From contig JBCCQN010000007.1 in the NCBI GenBank assembly GCA_039024315.1, positions 30,954-94,953 of the forward strand: a stretch of 64,000 bases of DNA. Direction: 5' to 3'. Shown here piece after piece: positions 1 through 9,205 of this stretch. Made by a program: the position numbers and the translations under genes. The notes beneath the pieces were generated by a model. That model saw only the letters and a program-made list of their open reading frames with translations. It was not told where the DNA came from and searched no databases. Positions within the stretch are counted from its first letter, which is position 1, and the number at the start of each line of letters is the position of its first letter. Source of the stretch: JBCAWW01 sp039024315. GTDB lineage: Bacteria > Bacteroidota > Bacteroidia > J057.

Positions 1-1
1 A

Positions 2-1663
2 AAAGAATCTGTTGAATATCGCTTTGAATTTTCGAATCCGGTTGCTGTTCAAAAGATTCAACTTCAAATACAAGGGATTACCTCTAATTTTGATTCTATT
101 CAAGAAATCCCCGTTTCTAACCTTGAAGTCATAAACTCCAACGGTAGGATTACTGAAGTCCTTGAACATCCTCTTTTTGAAGCAGATAGTCAAGGGCTGC
201 GATATCGAATGATTCTCTCTGACTCTATTTACTCTCCTTGGCTTTATACATATAGACAGTATGTCGGAAAAGGGTTAGCTATAACAAATCTGAATTTAAT
301 CTCAAACCAAACAATTTGGAATAAAATATGGAATCGCAAAGCAGCGTATAATCTGATTAGTATTCCAATTTATTCAGATGCTAATACATCAATACCAATC
401 TTAGATGTATTAAGCGATGATCTAGGCCTACCAGATCCAAAACATTGGCGTATAGTCTCTATCTCTCCTATCCCTTTAGGTAAAGGAAAAATTAATTATC
501 TCCAATATGAAGAAAAAGGATTTACTGATTTTGAAATAGGGAAGGGCCAATTTCTCATCATAACTGATTTAGATCAGTCATACATATCTTCTAATTCTGG
601 AAAGTCTCCTATCATAACACCTAGTACACCCTTTGAAATTGTTCTCGAAAGAGGATGGAACCTTATCGGTAATCCTTACAATTTCAATATTTCGTGGGAT
701 AGTGTTGAAACTTATAATTCAATAGAGTTTGAAACTGTATATACCTTCAACACAAGGTTCATTCCTATTGACGATCCCTCAATAGAAAATAAATGGCGCC
801 GATTTGAAGGGCTATTAGTTTGGGCAGAAGAAGCACACAAAATTCGAATCCCTATCAATATGGATCCAACTATACAAAGTGCTGGGGCTAAGAGAATCCA
901 ATCAAATCATTCAGAAATTTCGACATCTAATAATTGGCAGTTTTCTATAGATATATTCTCAGATACTGAGCGTATTCAAAAAACTTCTATTGGTATGAAC
1001 CCTACTGCCTCCATTGGTGTTGATCGAATGGATCGTCTGGCCGCCCCTATATCAGACAAATCTATCCCACAAGCTTCTGTCTATCATCCAGATCACATTT
1101 GGGGATATCTAGAAAAAGATATCGTCAATCCTCAAGATAATTATTCTTGGTTTTTCGAATTTGGCAAAATATCAAAAAATGAAATCATTACGTTGAAGTG
1201 GATTCATCCTAACTTTGCGGACAAGAATCACACTTTGGTACTAATAGATGAAAACGGAAAGCAATGGATAAACATGAAAAACCAGAATCATTGCCAGATA
1301 GATCTTTCGGTATCCCAAAAATATCAAATCACTTTTCTGGATGAAAGTTTATTTGTACAATATGCCCCTCCTATATATTTTCTAGGGGCTCCATATCCAA
1401 ATCCGCTGCACTATCCAGGTACACTGGTAATTCCGTATGGAATTCCAAATGGTGAAGAGTTCGATCAAGGTAAACTTGATATCTTGAACGTTCATGGTCA
1501 AGTTATAAAACAATTTTTAATTACAAATCCTCAAGGCGGGGTCAAATTTTTAAAATGGGATGGCCGTAGCGAAAATGGTGAGAAAGTACCAACGGGTATC
1601 TATTTCATCAGATTTTGGGTTCCCAATAGGCCTGTCGACATCAGAAAAATAATCATCCAATAG
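2..1663 (+). CDS. T9SS-exported protein, C-terminal part (5' truncated)
   Basis: The reading frame is open from the first bases of the window, so the start lies upstream. The last ~90 residues form a type A T9SS sorting domain: a YPNP motif, a LDILNVHGQVIK strand pair, a GENGEKVPTGIYFIRF-like turn and strand, and a basic end (KIIIQ). Such domains direct export through the outer membrane by the type IX system, with removal of the domain and surface attachment or release. The visible upstream part has phrases such as RGWNLIGNPYNF that are common in Bacteroidota surface proteins, but no enzyme motif. Function beyond secretion is unknown. The next gene on the same strand starts about 450 bp downstream, so they are probably separate units. 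Confidence 0.85.
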   Translation, partial: KESVEYRFEFSNPVAVQKIQLQIQGITSNFDSIQEIPVSNLEVINSNGRITEVLEHPLFEADSQGLRYRMILSDSIYSPWLYTYRQYVGKGLAITNLNLISNQTIWNKIWNRKAAYNLISIPIYSDANTSIPILDVLSDDLGLPDPKHWRIVSISPIPLGKGKINYLQYEEKGFTDFEIGKGQFLIITDLDQSYISSNSGKSPIITPSTPFEIVLERGWNLIGNPYNFNISWDSVETYNSIEFETVYTFNTRFIPIDDPSIENKWRRFEGLLVWAEEAHKIRIPINMDPTIQSAGAKRIQSNHSEISTSNNWQFSIDIFSDTERIQKTSIGMNPTASIGVDRMDRLAAPISDKSIPQASVYHPDHIWGYLEKDIVNPQDNYSWFFEFGKISKNEIITLKWIHPNFADKNHTLVLIDENGKQWINMKNQNHCQIDLSVSQKYQITFLDESLFVQYAPPIYFLGAPYPNPLHYPGTLVIPYGIPNGEEFDQGKLDILNVHGQVIKQFLITNPQGGVKFLKWDGRSENGEKVPTGIYFIRFWVPNRPVDIRKIIIQ

Positions 1664-1794
1664 ATCAAATTCTTAGTTTTTATTTTCATATCGCTTAAAC
1701 AGATCCTCCTCCCGATTCTCTAGCTTTTCCAACCTCAATTACTCTTTCTTCAGGTTTTTTTGAAAGAAGTTCAAATTGCGTCTTTTTACCGGTC

Positions 1795-1945
1795 AGGACG
1801 GGAGACTTCGGTCGAATGCCTTTGCGACCGCTTGAGAGATTGTGTGAGTTGCCTGGAGGAAAGCGCCGCCAGGCGCTTGTGCGCAGCACCGACCGAAGAG
1901 GGAGTCCGGAAGGGAACGACCCCACGGAGGAGGGGCACGCCCAAA
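1795..1945. repeat. GC-rich structured intergenic element
   Basis: This ~150-bp GC-rich block sits in an AT-rich gap between two genes. It contains a perfect 7-bp hairpin (AAGCGCC 1862-1868 / GGCGCTT 1873-1879) inside a longer 9-bp inverted repeat (CTTCGGTCG near 1807 / CGACCGAAG near 1890). Short overlapping ORFs exist on both strands, but they look like by-products of the composition. An 11-base stretch (AAGGGAACGAC) recurs near 35869 beside another GGGG-containing tail. It is probably a dispersed repeat or a structured RNA element; which one cannot be decided from this window. Confidence 0.4.
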
Positions 1946-2051
1946 GAAAATAACTCTTCATTAAGTAGTATAAACTTGTATTCTAATCCCAAAATGAATT
2001 GGTGCTGTATCAAATGATAAAATAAACCCGACTTTTCATTTGTGATTTATT

Positions 2052-2083
2052 TTGCCTTTATTAAGGCAATCCGGGAATTTTTT
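2052..2083 (+). terminator. possible weak terminator hairpin
   Basis: A perfect 7-bp stem (TTGCCTT / AAGGCAA) with a 4-nt loop is followed, after about eight bases, by a run of T. The gap before the T run makes it a weak candidate. It lies only ~35 bp before the next start codon, so it could equally be a leader structure. Confidence 0.25.
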
Positions 2084-2116
2084 ATCGCCATTCAGACATA
2101 GTTTTTAGGAAATATT

Positions 2117-5100
2117 GTGAACTCACAGTTCACAATCAAGCACTCTATATACTCACCAGGCATGAAGATTTTTCGGACTCCATTAGCTATAAAATTAATC
2201 TCCACAGTTTGTATTTTTTTAATGTTTTTTCCGGCTACAGGAATATCTCCTCTTTACGGATTAACGAGTGGTCCCAACCAACCTGAATTTTCAAGCTTCG
2301 AACCTGTCGCTACCACTAACATGGTTAATGACTTTACAGGAGAGTTTACTTATAACCTTCCTGTTGTGGAAATACCTGGGCCTGATGGCAGTGGGTATGC
2401 TCTATCACTTTCTTATCATAGTGGAGCCTCTCCTGAAGCAGAGGCCTCTTGGGTAGGAGCTGGTTGGACACTTAATCCAGGAGCAATCGTTCGGAATAAA
2501 GCTGGGCTTCCAGATGATTTCAATGGAGAAAAAGTTACTCATCATAATGATGTTCCTAGGAATTTGACTGTAAATGGAGGAATGGTCGCGGGGGATATGG
2601 AAATCTTTGGATTTGATGCAGTTACCTTGGGTTTAAATGCATCATTGCAATACAACAATTATAAAGGATTTCGTCATGTAGCAGGAGTGGGTTTTAGTGT
2701 TATGGGTATGTCAAATTTAGGCTTTTCCGTGGCCTCCGATGCTTCTACCACTTTCAATTACAATATTAACCCTGCAGGAATCCTTAATAAGATAAAAGAT
2801 GAAAAGAGGCCGGTAGATGAAAAAATTAAAGATCTAACCAAACTTGAAAAAGTTAAGAAATGGGCTAAAGAAAATAAAAAAGCGATTGCAGTTGGAACGG
2901 CTTCTACTTTATCGGGAAGCTCGCGATTTGGCAGTAGCTACGGTCTATATTCAGCAAATTGGGCACCGAGACCAACAAAGGTAAGCTCCTATACTGGTGT
3001 AGCATTTAATGTAATTGGATCAACAGAATTATCCACTCCTCCCCCAATAGGAGCTGAGATTGGCTTTACCGGGGGCGTTTCCATCCAATCGCCTTTGAAA
3101 AAAGAAGACATAACTTCCTTTGGTTATCTCTACTCAGGACAGGCTGGTAGCAATAGTATCATGGACTACTACCTCGAGAAGGATTTTCCCTTCCAAAAGC
3201 GGGATCAGTTCCTCTCCATTCCATTCAGTAATCCAGACCGTTTTCAAGTCATGGGTGAGGGCTTAGGAGGAACCTTCAGAGCCCATAGTAAAAAGGCGGG
3301 ACATTTTTTCCCTAATGCGAATTCCAGTGCTACCGCCATATACAATATTAACCTTGAAATACAAGCAGGAGGGAATATAGGGCTAGGAACGGACTTAGGG
3401 CAAGGGATTCAAACCCTCGAATCCGGAAGTTGGCAGGCAGACAATCATTCCTATAATTTTTTAAGTATTGATAAAACCGAAGATGAAGCTTTCTATTTTC
3501 GATTTTATAATGATCTGGGAGGGAATGTTCTGTTTGACAATGCGAAGCCTGGGCCCTTAAAAGCAGAGGTTGTTAATAAAGAGCCCGTAGTACCAACCAC
3601 TGTTTCATCCAATGCCAGTTTTGATCCTTACAATGAAACGCAGCAAAAGGGCCGTTCTGGTAGGTCTTCTTATATAGGATTTAATACCAATCGGGAGATG
3701 ACCGATACGGCCAACCCTTATCAGTCCTATACCAAAGATCAGGCAACCAAAGACCTGATGCCTGATAATGAACGAAATAACATCCCTGATGGAATCGGAG
3801 AATTTGTCATGCACAACGAAGATGGTTATTCCTATACTTTCGGATTGCCCGTCTATGCACGAGCCGAAAGAAGTATGCAGTATGGATTCAAAGAGGTACC
3901 TACTAATGGAATAAAGGAAAATTTCCTCATCCATGCCGATACCGATAATGCAGGAAACATTCATAGTAAGGTTGGAGAAGAAAGCCTTAAACCTTATGCA
4001 ACTAGCTATCTACTCACCAGCATCGTTTCCCCCGATTATATCGACCGAACTCTAGATGGTCCATCGGAAGATGACTTTGGAGGCTACACTCACTTCACTT
4101 ATGAGCAACAACATGGCGCTTTATCTGCAGATTGGTTTCGATGGAGGATTCCTTACAATGGTCTATACTATCAAGCAGGAGAGTTGTCTAACCCTAAAGA
4201 TGATATGGGATCTTTTTTGTCTGGTGAGAAGGAGATTTATTATCTAAATAAGATCGAAACTAAGACCCATTTCGCCCTCTTCCATACTTCTCCAAGGGCA
4301 GATGGAAGAGAGGCCGCCGATAATACAACTGCTGACCAAAACGAAATTGCAGCTGGAACTGATTCTTTATTGAAATTGGATAAGATCGAATTATTTGCGA
4401 AGCCTGTTGAGACTGGCACAACTCCGCGCAAATTGAGAACTATCCACTTTGAATATGATTACTCCTTGATGGCTAAACCTTCTGGAGGTACGAGTTTACC
4501 GAATAGTATTGCTCCTAGCCAAGGAAGGTTAACGCTAAAAAAAGTCTATACAGAGTATGAGAATGTTTATTCTGTTAGAACTTCTCCTTATGAATTTGAA
4601 TATGAGTATCCCGATTTTTCTAACTATCCAGTCAAATACCAGCATTTAGGTGATGAATACCCTTTTTCACCAGAAGACCAAAATCCACCATACAGCCCTT
4701 TTCACCTAGACCCCTGGGGAAACTACCAACATAATGGAGCGAATCGCTACAGAGAAATGCGCCCATGGGTAAACCAGTCGCCTGATATTTTACATTTTGA
4801 TCCCGCAGCGTGGCAGTTAAAGCAGATCATCCTTCCTTCTGGCGGTCGAATCGATATACAATATGAGCAGCACAATTATTTATATGTGCAAGACAGGCGA
4901 GCAATGGCAATGGTCCGACTTAAGGATTATGATGATGCCACTGGAAGGTATTATTTGGATATTGATTCTGATCTGGGACCTCACAATTCGAATGAACTCT
5001 ATGAGCTAAGAAGTCTAATCCAAAAAGCATTTTTCGACAAGGATGACCGAATTTACTTTAAGTTTTTATATGCATTACTAGGGAATCAGGCAAGTATTCA

Positions 5101-8100
5101 TAATAATTGCCTTTCAGATTTCATTAGTGGTTATGCTAGGGTAAAGTCGGTAGGTGTGGATCAGAATGGTCTGTACATTGACCTCAGTACGCTTGGACAT
5201 TCATTACCTAAAGATGTTTGTAAAGACTATGTCAAGAAAGAGCGATCGGGTAATCTTTCGCCTTTGGGGAACTGTGATCCTGCAGAAGGATTGGATGGTA
5301 CCCAAAGCCCCAAAGACATGGTCATGAATCTATTGGGGCTAATTGGTCAGGCTATTCCAGGTGGAGATTGTAAAACCTTAGATCCTGAACATTCCTATTT
5401 CAGAATTCCAGTATTAAAACCCAAACGAGGAGGGGGTATCCGCGTCAAACGACTTCTAATGTTTGACAAAGGATTAGATGGAGTGCCTGTTTTATTTGGT
5501 AAAGAATTTGTCTATGAAGGAGTCGATGAAAAAACACATAAAAGGACTAGTTCTGGGGTTGCAACAAATGAACCTTCTAAGATCAGAGAAGAGAATTCCT
5601 TGATTACTGACCTCCAAAAACGAACTGATCAGGGTTGGTTTGAAAAAGCAATTGCTGGACCAGATATAACTCAATTTGAGGGTCCTATTGGAGAAACTTT
5701 ATTACCGGGAGCCAGCATTGGGTATCGGCAAATCATTGAAAAAGATATTCATAGTGGCGAAACCAATCCTGGCTTTAGAATCAAGCGTTTTTACACAGCT
5801 TATGATTACCCCTTTGACAAATCTTATGCTGGTTTTTCCGGTGTAGATCAAACGGAGTTGAACGAAGGACATAAAGAATGGGTCAACATACCTGCTGGCT
5901 TGTTCAATTATTCGAAAACCAATTTATGGCTCACCCAGGGATTTAGTTTTGTCCAAACAGACTTTCATGGTAAACCTTGGACTACCCAGACCTATTCTGG
6001 TAGTTACACCAATATCAACAATCCTAATCTAATCACGCTTACAGCCAGCTCTGAGTATCAATATTTTCAACCAGGGGATGAGATTCCCATTGCCCAAGGG
6101 GAAGACATGGGCGACATTTCAATGGAGATTCCTGGTCGGGAAATGGAATTGATTTTTGAAGGCAAAAAAACCATCGACATAGCTGATGACCTGGCAGTAG
6201 AAACAGATGCTAGTGTAGGATTATTTGGCCCGATCCCGATCCCGTTTGCTACGGCAGTGCCATCATATTCTTATCAGGAAAGTAAATTGCACACCCACGT
6301 AACCACCAAGATTACGCAAATGCCCTCCATCTTAAAAAGGGTTATTTCTAATCAAGATGGGATATATACTACCACTGAGCATATTGCCTTCAGTCCTGAA
6401 AACTGTCGCCCCTTGTTGACCCGAACCTATGATGGTTATCACAATCTCAACCTGAATCAATCCAATCAACACAAAGGCGTATACCATAGCTTTCTATACG
6501 CTGCTGCAGATCAATATCCTGCTCTGCGACAAAAAGCGATCAATGAAGGGCGCGAGTTTGCAGGCCTGAATTACCAGATAAGTGGAAACTCCCAATACTT
6601 AATCTGTTATAATTCCAGTCAAGCTGCTTTATTTTCACAAGGAGATATGGTTTCAGTCAAGGCAAATAATCAAGTAAAGCTTTTTAATGTTGATCAGATC
6701 TCTGGTAATATAGTCTTGCTTCAGGCCCATTCAGGCACAGCCAATGTTATCATTGGTAATGCATCAGTGGATGTTCAAATCCTTCAAAGTGGTCGAAAGA
6801 ACAGGTTAAATGAAGATGCCGGTAATTTAGTTGTTTATGGTAGCTCCATTAATACTCAAATCATAAATGGTCCCCCCTCTATTACTATTAGCCAGATAGC
6901 CAGAACAAATTTTGTGAATTTTCTAAACTTATTAATCCAAACCGGAGCTACAGGAACCTTTTATTTCACCAATACCCCTAATGCGGGTTTAAAGATTTAC
7001 GGCCCTAATGAAGGTATTTGTGATTGTGAATCATTTGAGATTAATGTTCAAAACACATCTGCCCCAGCGCAAACAGAAATTACTGTTGCCTGTGTCAGTG
7101 ACCCAGGATATGATTTTTCAATGACAATTGATCGATCACCCAATCCTTCTATGGATTTCTTTACTATCAACTCTCAATTCTCCACTCATACGCTAGATTA
7201 TAATCTCAGCACAGCTAATGGACCAGATCCAGAAAAGCAATTCTACGTTTTTTGTAATAGTGATACTTTACACGGAGAAGATAAACTTCTAATCTCAAAA
7301 GTTATCGATGTAAACGTCTCTACCTATTCAGACAATTGGGAACTGCCACCACTTGACTTAGTAAACTATAGCTTGAACAACCCTGCTTTAAACGACTTTG
7401 AAAGCGCTGCTAGAGGTCAATGGCGATCCAAAGCCCAGTATGTTTACCGAGAGAATATTATCCATGGCAATGACAATCCGATGGATGCCAGTGATGATCA
7501 GAACCGTATCTATAAAAATGCCGGAACATTTACAATGGAGGTGTTCAACTGGACAAACCCACTGAATAACAACACCGAAAAATGGTTAAAACTCAATGAG
7601 ACAACGGTTTACTCACCTCACGGCCAGGCATTGGAGGAGAAAAATATCCGAAATATTTATTCTGCAGCCAAATATGGATACAATCATCAAATTCCTTATT
7701 TGATCGCTCAAAACAGTAATTACAATGCTGTCTATTTCGAAAGCTTTGAAAATGTATATCCCAATTCTCGTTTAGAAGAATTCATTCCTGTGGGTTCCCA
7801 TACGATTTCTGATACAGCGCATTCAGGTAAAAAATCGCTGAGGTTAAAAGTGATGGATTTTAACGTTCAACAACCTGCTTTCACCTCCATATTTGGATTT
7901 AAGAGCTTTGTGATAACAAATCAAATCAAATCTCAAGGAATAAGAGCGCAAGTTTGGGTGAGATGTAAAACCCCAGATTTTTCAACGATTGATAAATTTT
8001 ATCTTCCTCTTGTTGGTGCTGGGGTTTCACCTCCCACGTTTGAGCCTGTGGCAAGGGTTGGAGAATGGCAATTATATGAAGCAATTGTAGCTCCATCTCA

Positions 8101-8431
8101 GTTTTCCAATAATAATGTAGGAGACTTAGTAAGCCCACAATTATACTTTATTTATAAAAATTTTCCGGTAATCTACACTGCTAACGGAAAAGTGTTAAAA
8201 GATGAAATCTGGATCGATGACCTGAGAATGCAACCATTTGATGCTCAAATGAACTGTTACGTCTATGATCCTACAACTTACCGTCTACTTACCTCTTTTG
8301 ATGATCAGCATTTCGGTTTGTTTTATCAATACAATGCAGAAGGAAAATTGATTAGAAAAATTGTAGAAACGGAGCGGGGGATGAAGACCGTTCAAGAAAC
8401 TCAATACAATACACCAACTAAGCCGAAATAG
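2117..8431 (+). CDS. giant secreted YD/Rhs-family companion protein, 2104 aa
   Basis: An N-terminal hydrophobic signal segment (about residues 16-45) predicts export; an in-frame ATG at 2162 would give a more ordinary signal peptide and may be the true start. Residues ~60-130 (EFTYNLPVVEIPGPDGSGY, LSLSYHSG, WVGAGWTLNPGAI) match the opening module of SpvB/TcdB-like and Bacteroidota Rhs-associated proteins. The centre is long and poorly recognisable. The last ~60 residues (YQYNAEGKLIRKIVETERG) are a YD-type repeat. There is no Rhs core cleavage module and no toxin-like end. It is followed after 2 bp by a 248-aa gene and then by a true Rhs protein, an arrangement frequent in this phylum. It probably acts at the cell surface as part of a secreted polymorphic-toxin apparatus; that role is inferred. 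Confidence 0.75.
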   Translation: MNSQFTIKHSIYSPGMKIFRTPLAIKLISTVCIFLMFFPATGISPLYGLTSGPNQPEFSSFEPVATTNMVNDFTGEFTYNLPVVEIPGPDGSGYALSLSYHSGASPEAEASWVGAGWTLNPGAIVRNKAGLPDDFNGEKVTHHNDVPRNLTVNGGMVAGDMEIFGFDAVTLGLNASLQYNNYKGFRHVAGVGFSVMGMSNLGFSVASDASTTFNYNINPAGILNKIKDEKRPVDEKIKDLTKLEKVKKWAKENKKAIAVGTASTLSGSSRFGSSYGLYSANWAPRPTKVSSYTGVAFNVIGSTELSTPPPIGAEIGFTGGVSIQSPLKKEDITSFGYLYSGQAGSNSIMDYYLEKDFPFQKRDQFLSIPFSNPDRFQVMGEGLGGTFRAHSKKAGHFFPNANSSATAIYNINLEIQAGGNIGLGTDLGQGIQTLESGSWQADNHSYNFLSIDKTEDEAFYFRFYNDLGGNVLFDNAKPGPLKAEVVNKEPVVPTTVSSNASFDPYNETQQKGRSGRSSYIGFNTNREMTDTANPYQSYTKDQATKDLMPDNERNNIPDGIGEFVMHNEDGYSYTFGLPVYARAERSMQYGFKEVPTNGIKENFLIHADTDNAGNIHSKVGEESLKPYATSYLLTSIVSPDYIDRTLDGPSEDDFGGYTHFTYEQQHGALSADWFRWRIPYNGLYYQAGELSNPKDDMGSFLSGEKEIYYLNKIETKTHFALFHTSPRADGREAADNTTADQNEIAAGTDSLLKLDKIELFAKPVETGTTPRKLRTIHFEYDYSLMAKPSGGTSLPNSIAPSQGRLTLKKVYTEYENVYSVRTSPYEFEYEYPDFSNYPVKYQHLGDEYPFSPEDQNPPYSPFHLDPWGNYQHNGANRYREMRPWVNQSPDILHFDPAAWQLKQIILPSGGRIDIQYEQHNYLYVQDRRAMAMVRLKDYDDATGRYYLDIDSDLGPHNSNELYELRSLIQKAFFDKDDRIYFKFLYALLGNQASIHNNCLSDFISGYARVKSVGVDQNGLYIDLSTLGHSLPKDVCKDYVKKERSGNLSPLGNCDPAEGLDGTQSPKDMVMNLLGLIGQAIPGGDCKTLDPEHSYFRIPVLKPKRGGGIRVKRLLMFDKGLDGVPVLFGKEFVYEGVDEKTHKRTSSGVATNEPSKIREENSLITDLQKRTDQGWFEKAIAGPDITQFEGPIGETLLPGASIGYRQIIEKDIHSGETNPGFRIKRFYTAYDYPFDKSYAGFSGVDQTELNEGHKEWVNIPAGLFNYSKTNLWLTQGFSFVQTDFHGKPWTTQTYSGSYTNINNPNLITLTASSEYQYFQPGDEIPIAQGEDMGDISMEIPGREMELIFEGKKTIDIADDLAVETDASVGLFGPIPIPFATAVPSYSYQESKLHTHVTTKITQMPSILKRVISNQDGIYTTTEHIAFSPENCRPLLTRTYDGYHNLNLNQSNQHKGVYHSFLYAAADQYPALRQKAINEGREFAGLNYQISGNSQYLICYNSSQAALFSQGDMVSVKANNQVKLFNVDQISGNIVLLQAHSGTANVIIGNASVDVQILQSGRKNRLNEDAGNLVVYGSSINTQIINGPPSITISQIARTNFVNFLNLLIQTGATGTFYFTNTPNAGLKIYGPNEGICDCESFEINVQNTSAPAQTEITVACVSDPGYDFSMTIDRSPNPSMDFFTINSQFSTHTLDYNLSTANGPDPEKQFYVFCNSDTLHGEDKLLISKVIDVNVSTYSDNWELPPLDLVNYSLNNPALNDFESAARGQWRSKAQYVYRENIIHGNDNPMDASDDQNRIYKNAGTFTMEVFNWTNPLNNNTEKWLKLNETTVYSPHGQALEEKNIRNIYSAAKYGYNHQIPYLIAQNSNYNAVYFESFENVYPNSRLEEFIPVGSHTISDTAHSGKKSLRLKVMDFNVQQPAFTSIFGFKSFVITNQIKSQGIRAQVWVRCKTPDFSTIDKFYLPLVGAGVSPPTFEPVARVGEWQLYEAIVAPSQFSNNNVGDLVSPQLYFIYKNFPVIYTANGKVLKDEIWIDDLRMQPFDAQMNCYVYDPTTYRLLTSFDDQHFGLFYQYNAEGKLIRKIVETERGMKTVQETQYNTPTKPK

Positions 8432-8433
8432 TA

Positions 8434-9180
8434 ATGACAGAGAAAATTTTCATTGTCCTCACCATCTTACTTTACTCTGTGTTTGGTTCTCCTTCTGATC
8501 TCTTTTCACAAGGCAAAACAGATTGTAAGGAGATGTTAAGGTGTGTGTTTGATGAGATGATGGAGCCTGGCTATCAGGTTCCGGAAGGCAAAGCCTATTA
8601 CATGGATTATTCTGTAAGTTCTGAACTGAGAGGAGCCGAAAACCAAGCGGGAGTAGAAAGAATTCAAGCAGTATTGACCGCTAATCAGATAAGGGTTCAG
8701 AGTGATCACATGGAGATCTACTCCAGTCCCATTGAAACCTTTACTGTTCTTCCTTTAGAGAAGAAAATATACTGGGCAGATTCAGACAATAGATTTGGCA
8801 GTGGGGTAAGGCAACAATATACTTTTAGGTTGCAGGATAGCCTCTTTGCATATTCAACTGTAAAAACATGCCATACCGTTTCGAAGGATACACAAGATTT
8901 ACAACGGGTAGTTTTACAGTTGTCTGAAAAAGGGAAACGCTCATTGAATTATCAGGAATTAGATTTTTTGTTCTATCCGGATCAAAAAAAATTATTCAGC
9001 AGCATCATTACCTTCGGTGATAGAGGACAATACGAACGTATCGAAATGCGGTTTTTTGAAATTAGCTATGATTACAAAGGCCAGTTTAGCCCCATAGACT
9101 TCAATGAAACATACATCCGGAATGGAAAGCTAGTATCGGATAAATATGCCGATTATGATTTGATAGATGTAAGGAAGTGA
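8434..9180 (+). CDS. secreted hypothetical protein between two giant YD proteins
   Basis: 248 aa with an N-terminal signal peptide (hydrophobic residues ~5-25 ending near LFSQG). No known domain is recognised. The body is rich in beta-type residues and has a few cysteines. The start codon lies 2 bp after the stop of the 2104-aa gene, and the stop lies 25 bp before the 2227-aa Rhs gene, so all three are probably co-transcribed. By position it may be a periplasmic partner or chaperone of the two giants; this is inference from context only. Confidence 0.65.
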   Translation: MTEKIFIVLTILLYSVFGSPSDLFSQGKTDCKEMLRCVFDEMMEPGYQVPEGKAYYMDYSVSSELRGAENQAGVERIQAVLTANQIRVQSDHMEIYSSPIETFTVLPLEKKIYWADSDNRFGSGVRQQYTFRLQDSLFAYSTVKTCHTVSKDTQDLQRVVLQLSEKGKRSLNYQELDFLFYPDQKKLFSSIITFGDRGQYERIEMRFFEISYDYKGQFSPIDFNETYIRNGKLVSDKYADYDLIDVRK

Positions 9181-9205
9181 TTTTACTAAGAAAGTAAAAT
9201 GAAAT

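Noticed and set aside
1695..2017. Three overlapping 75-88 codon ORFs
   Set aside because: All fall in the GC-rich inverted-repeat block on both strands; no protein features.
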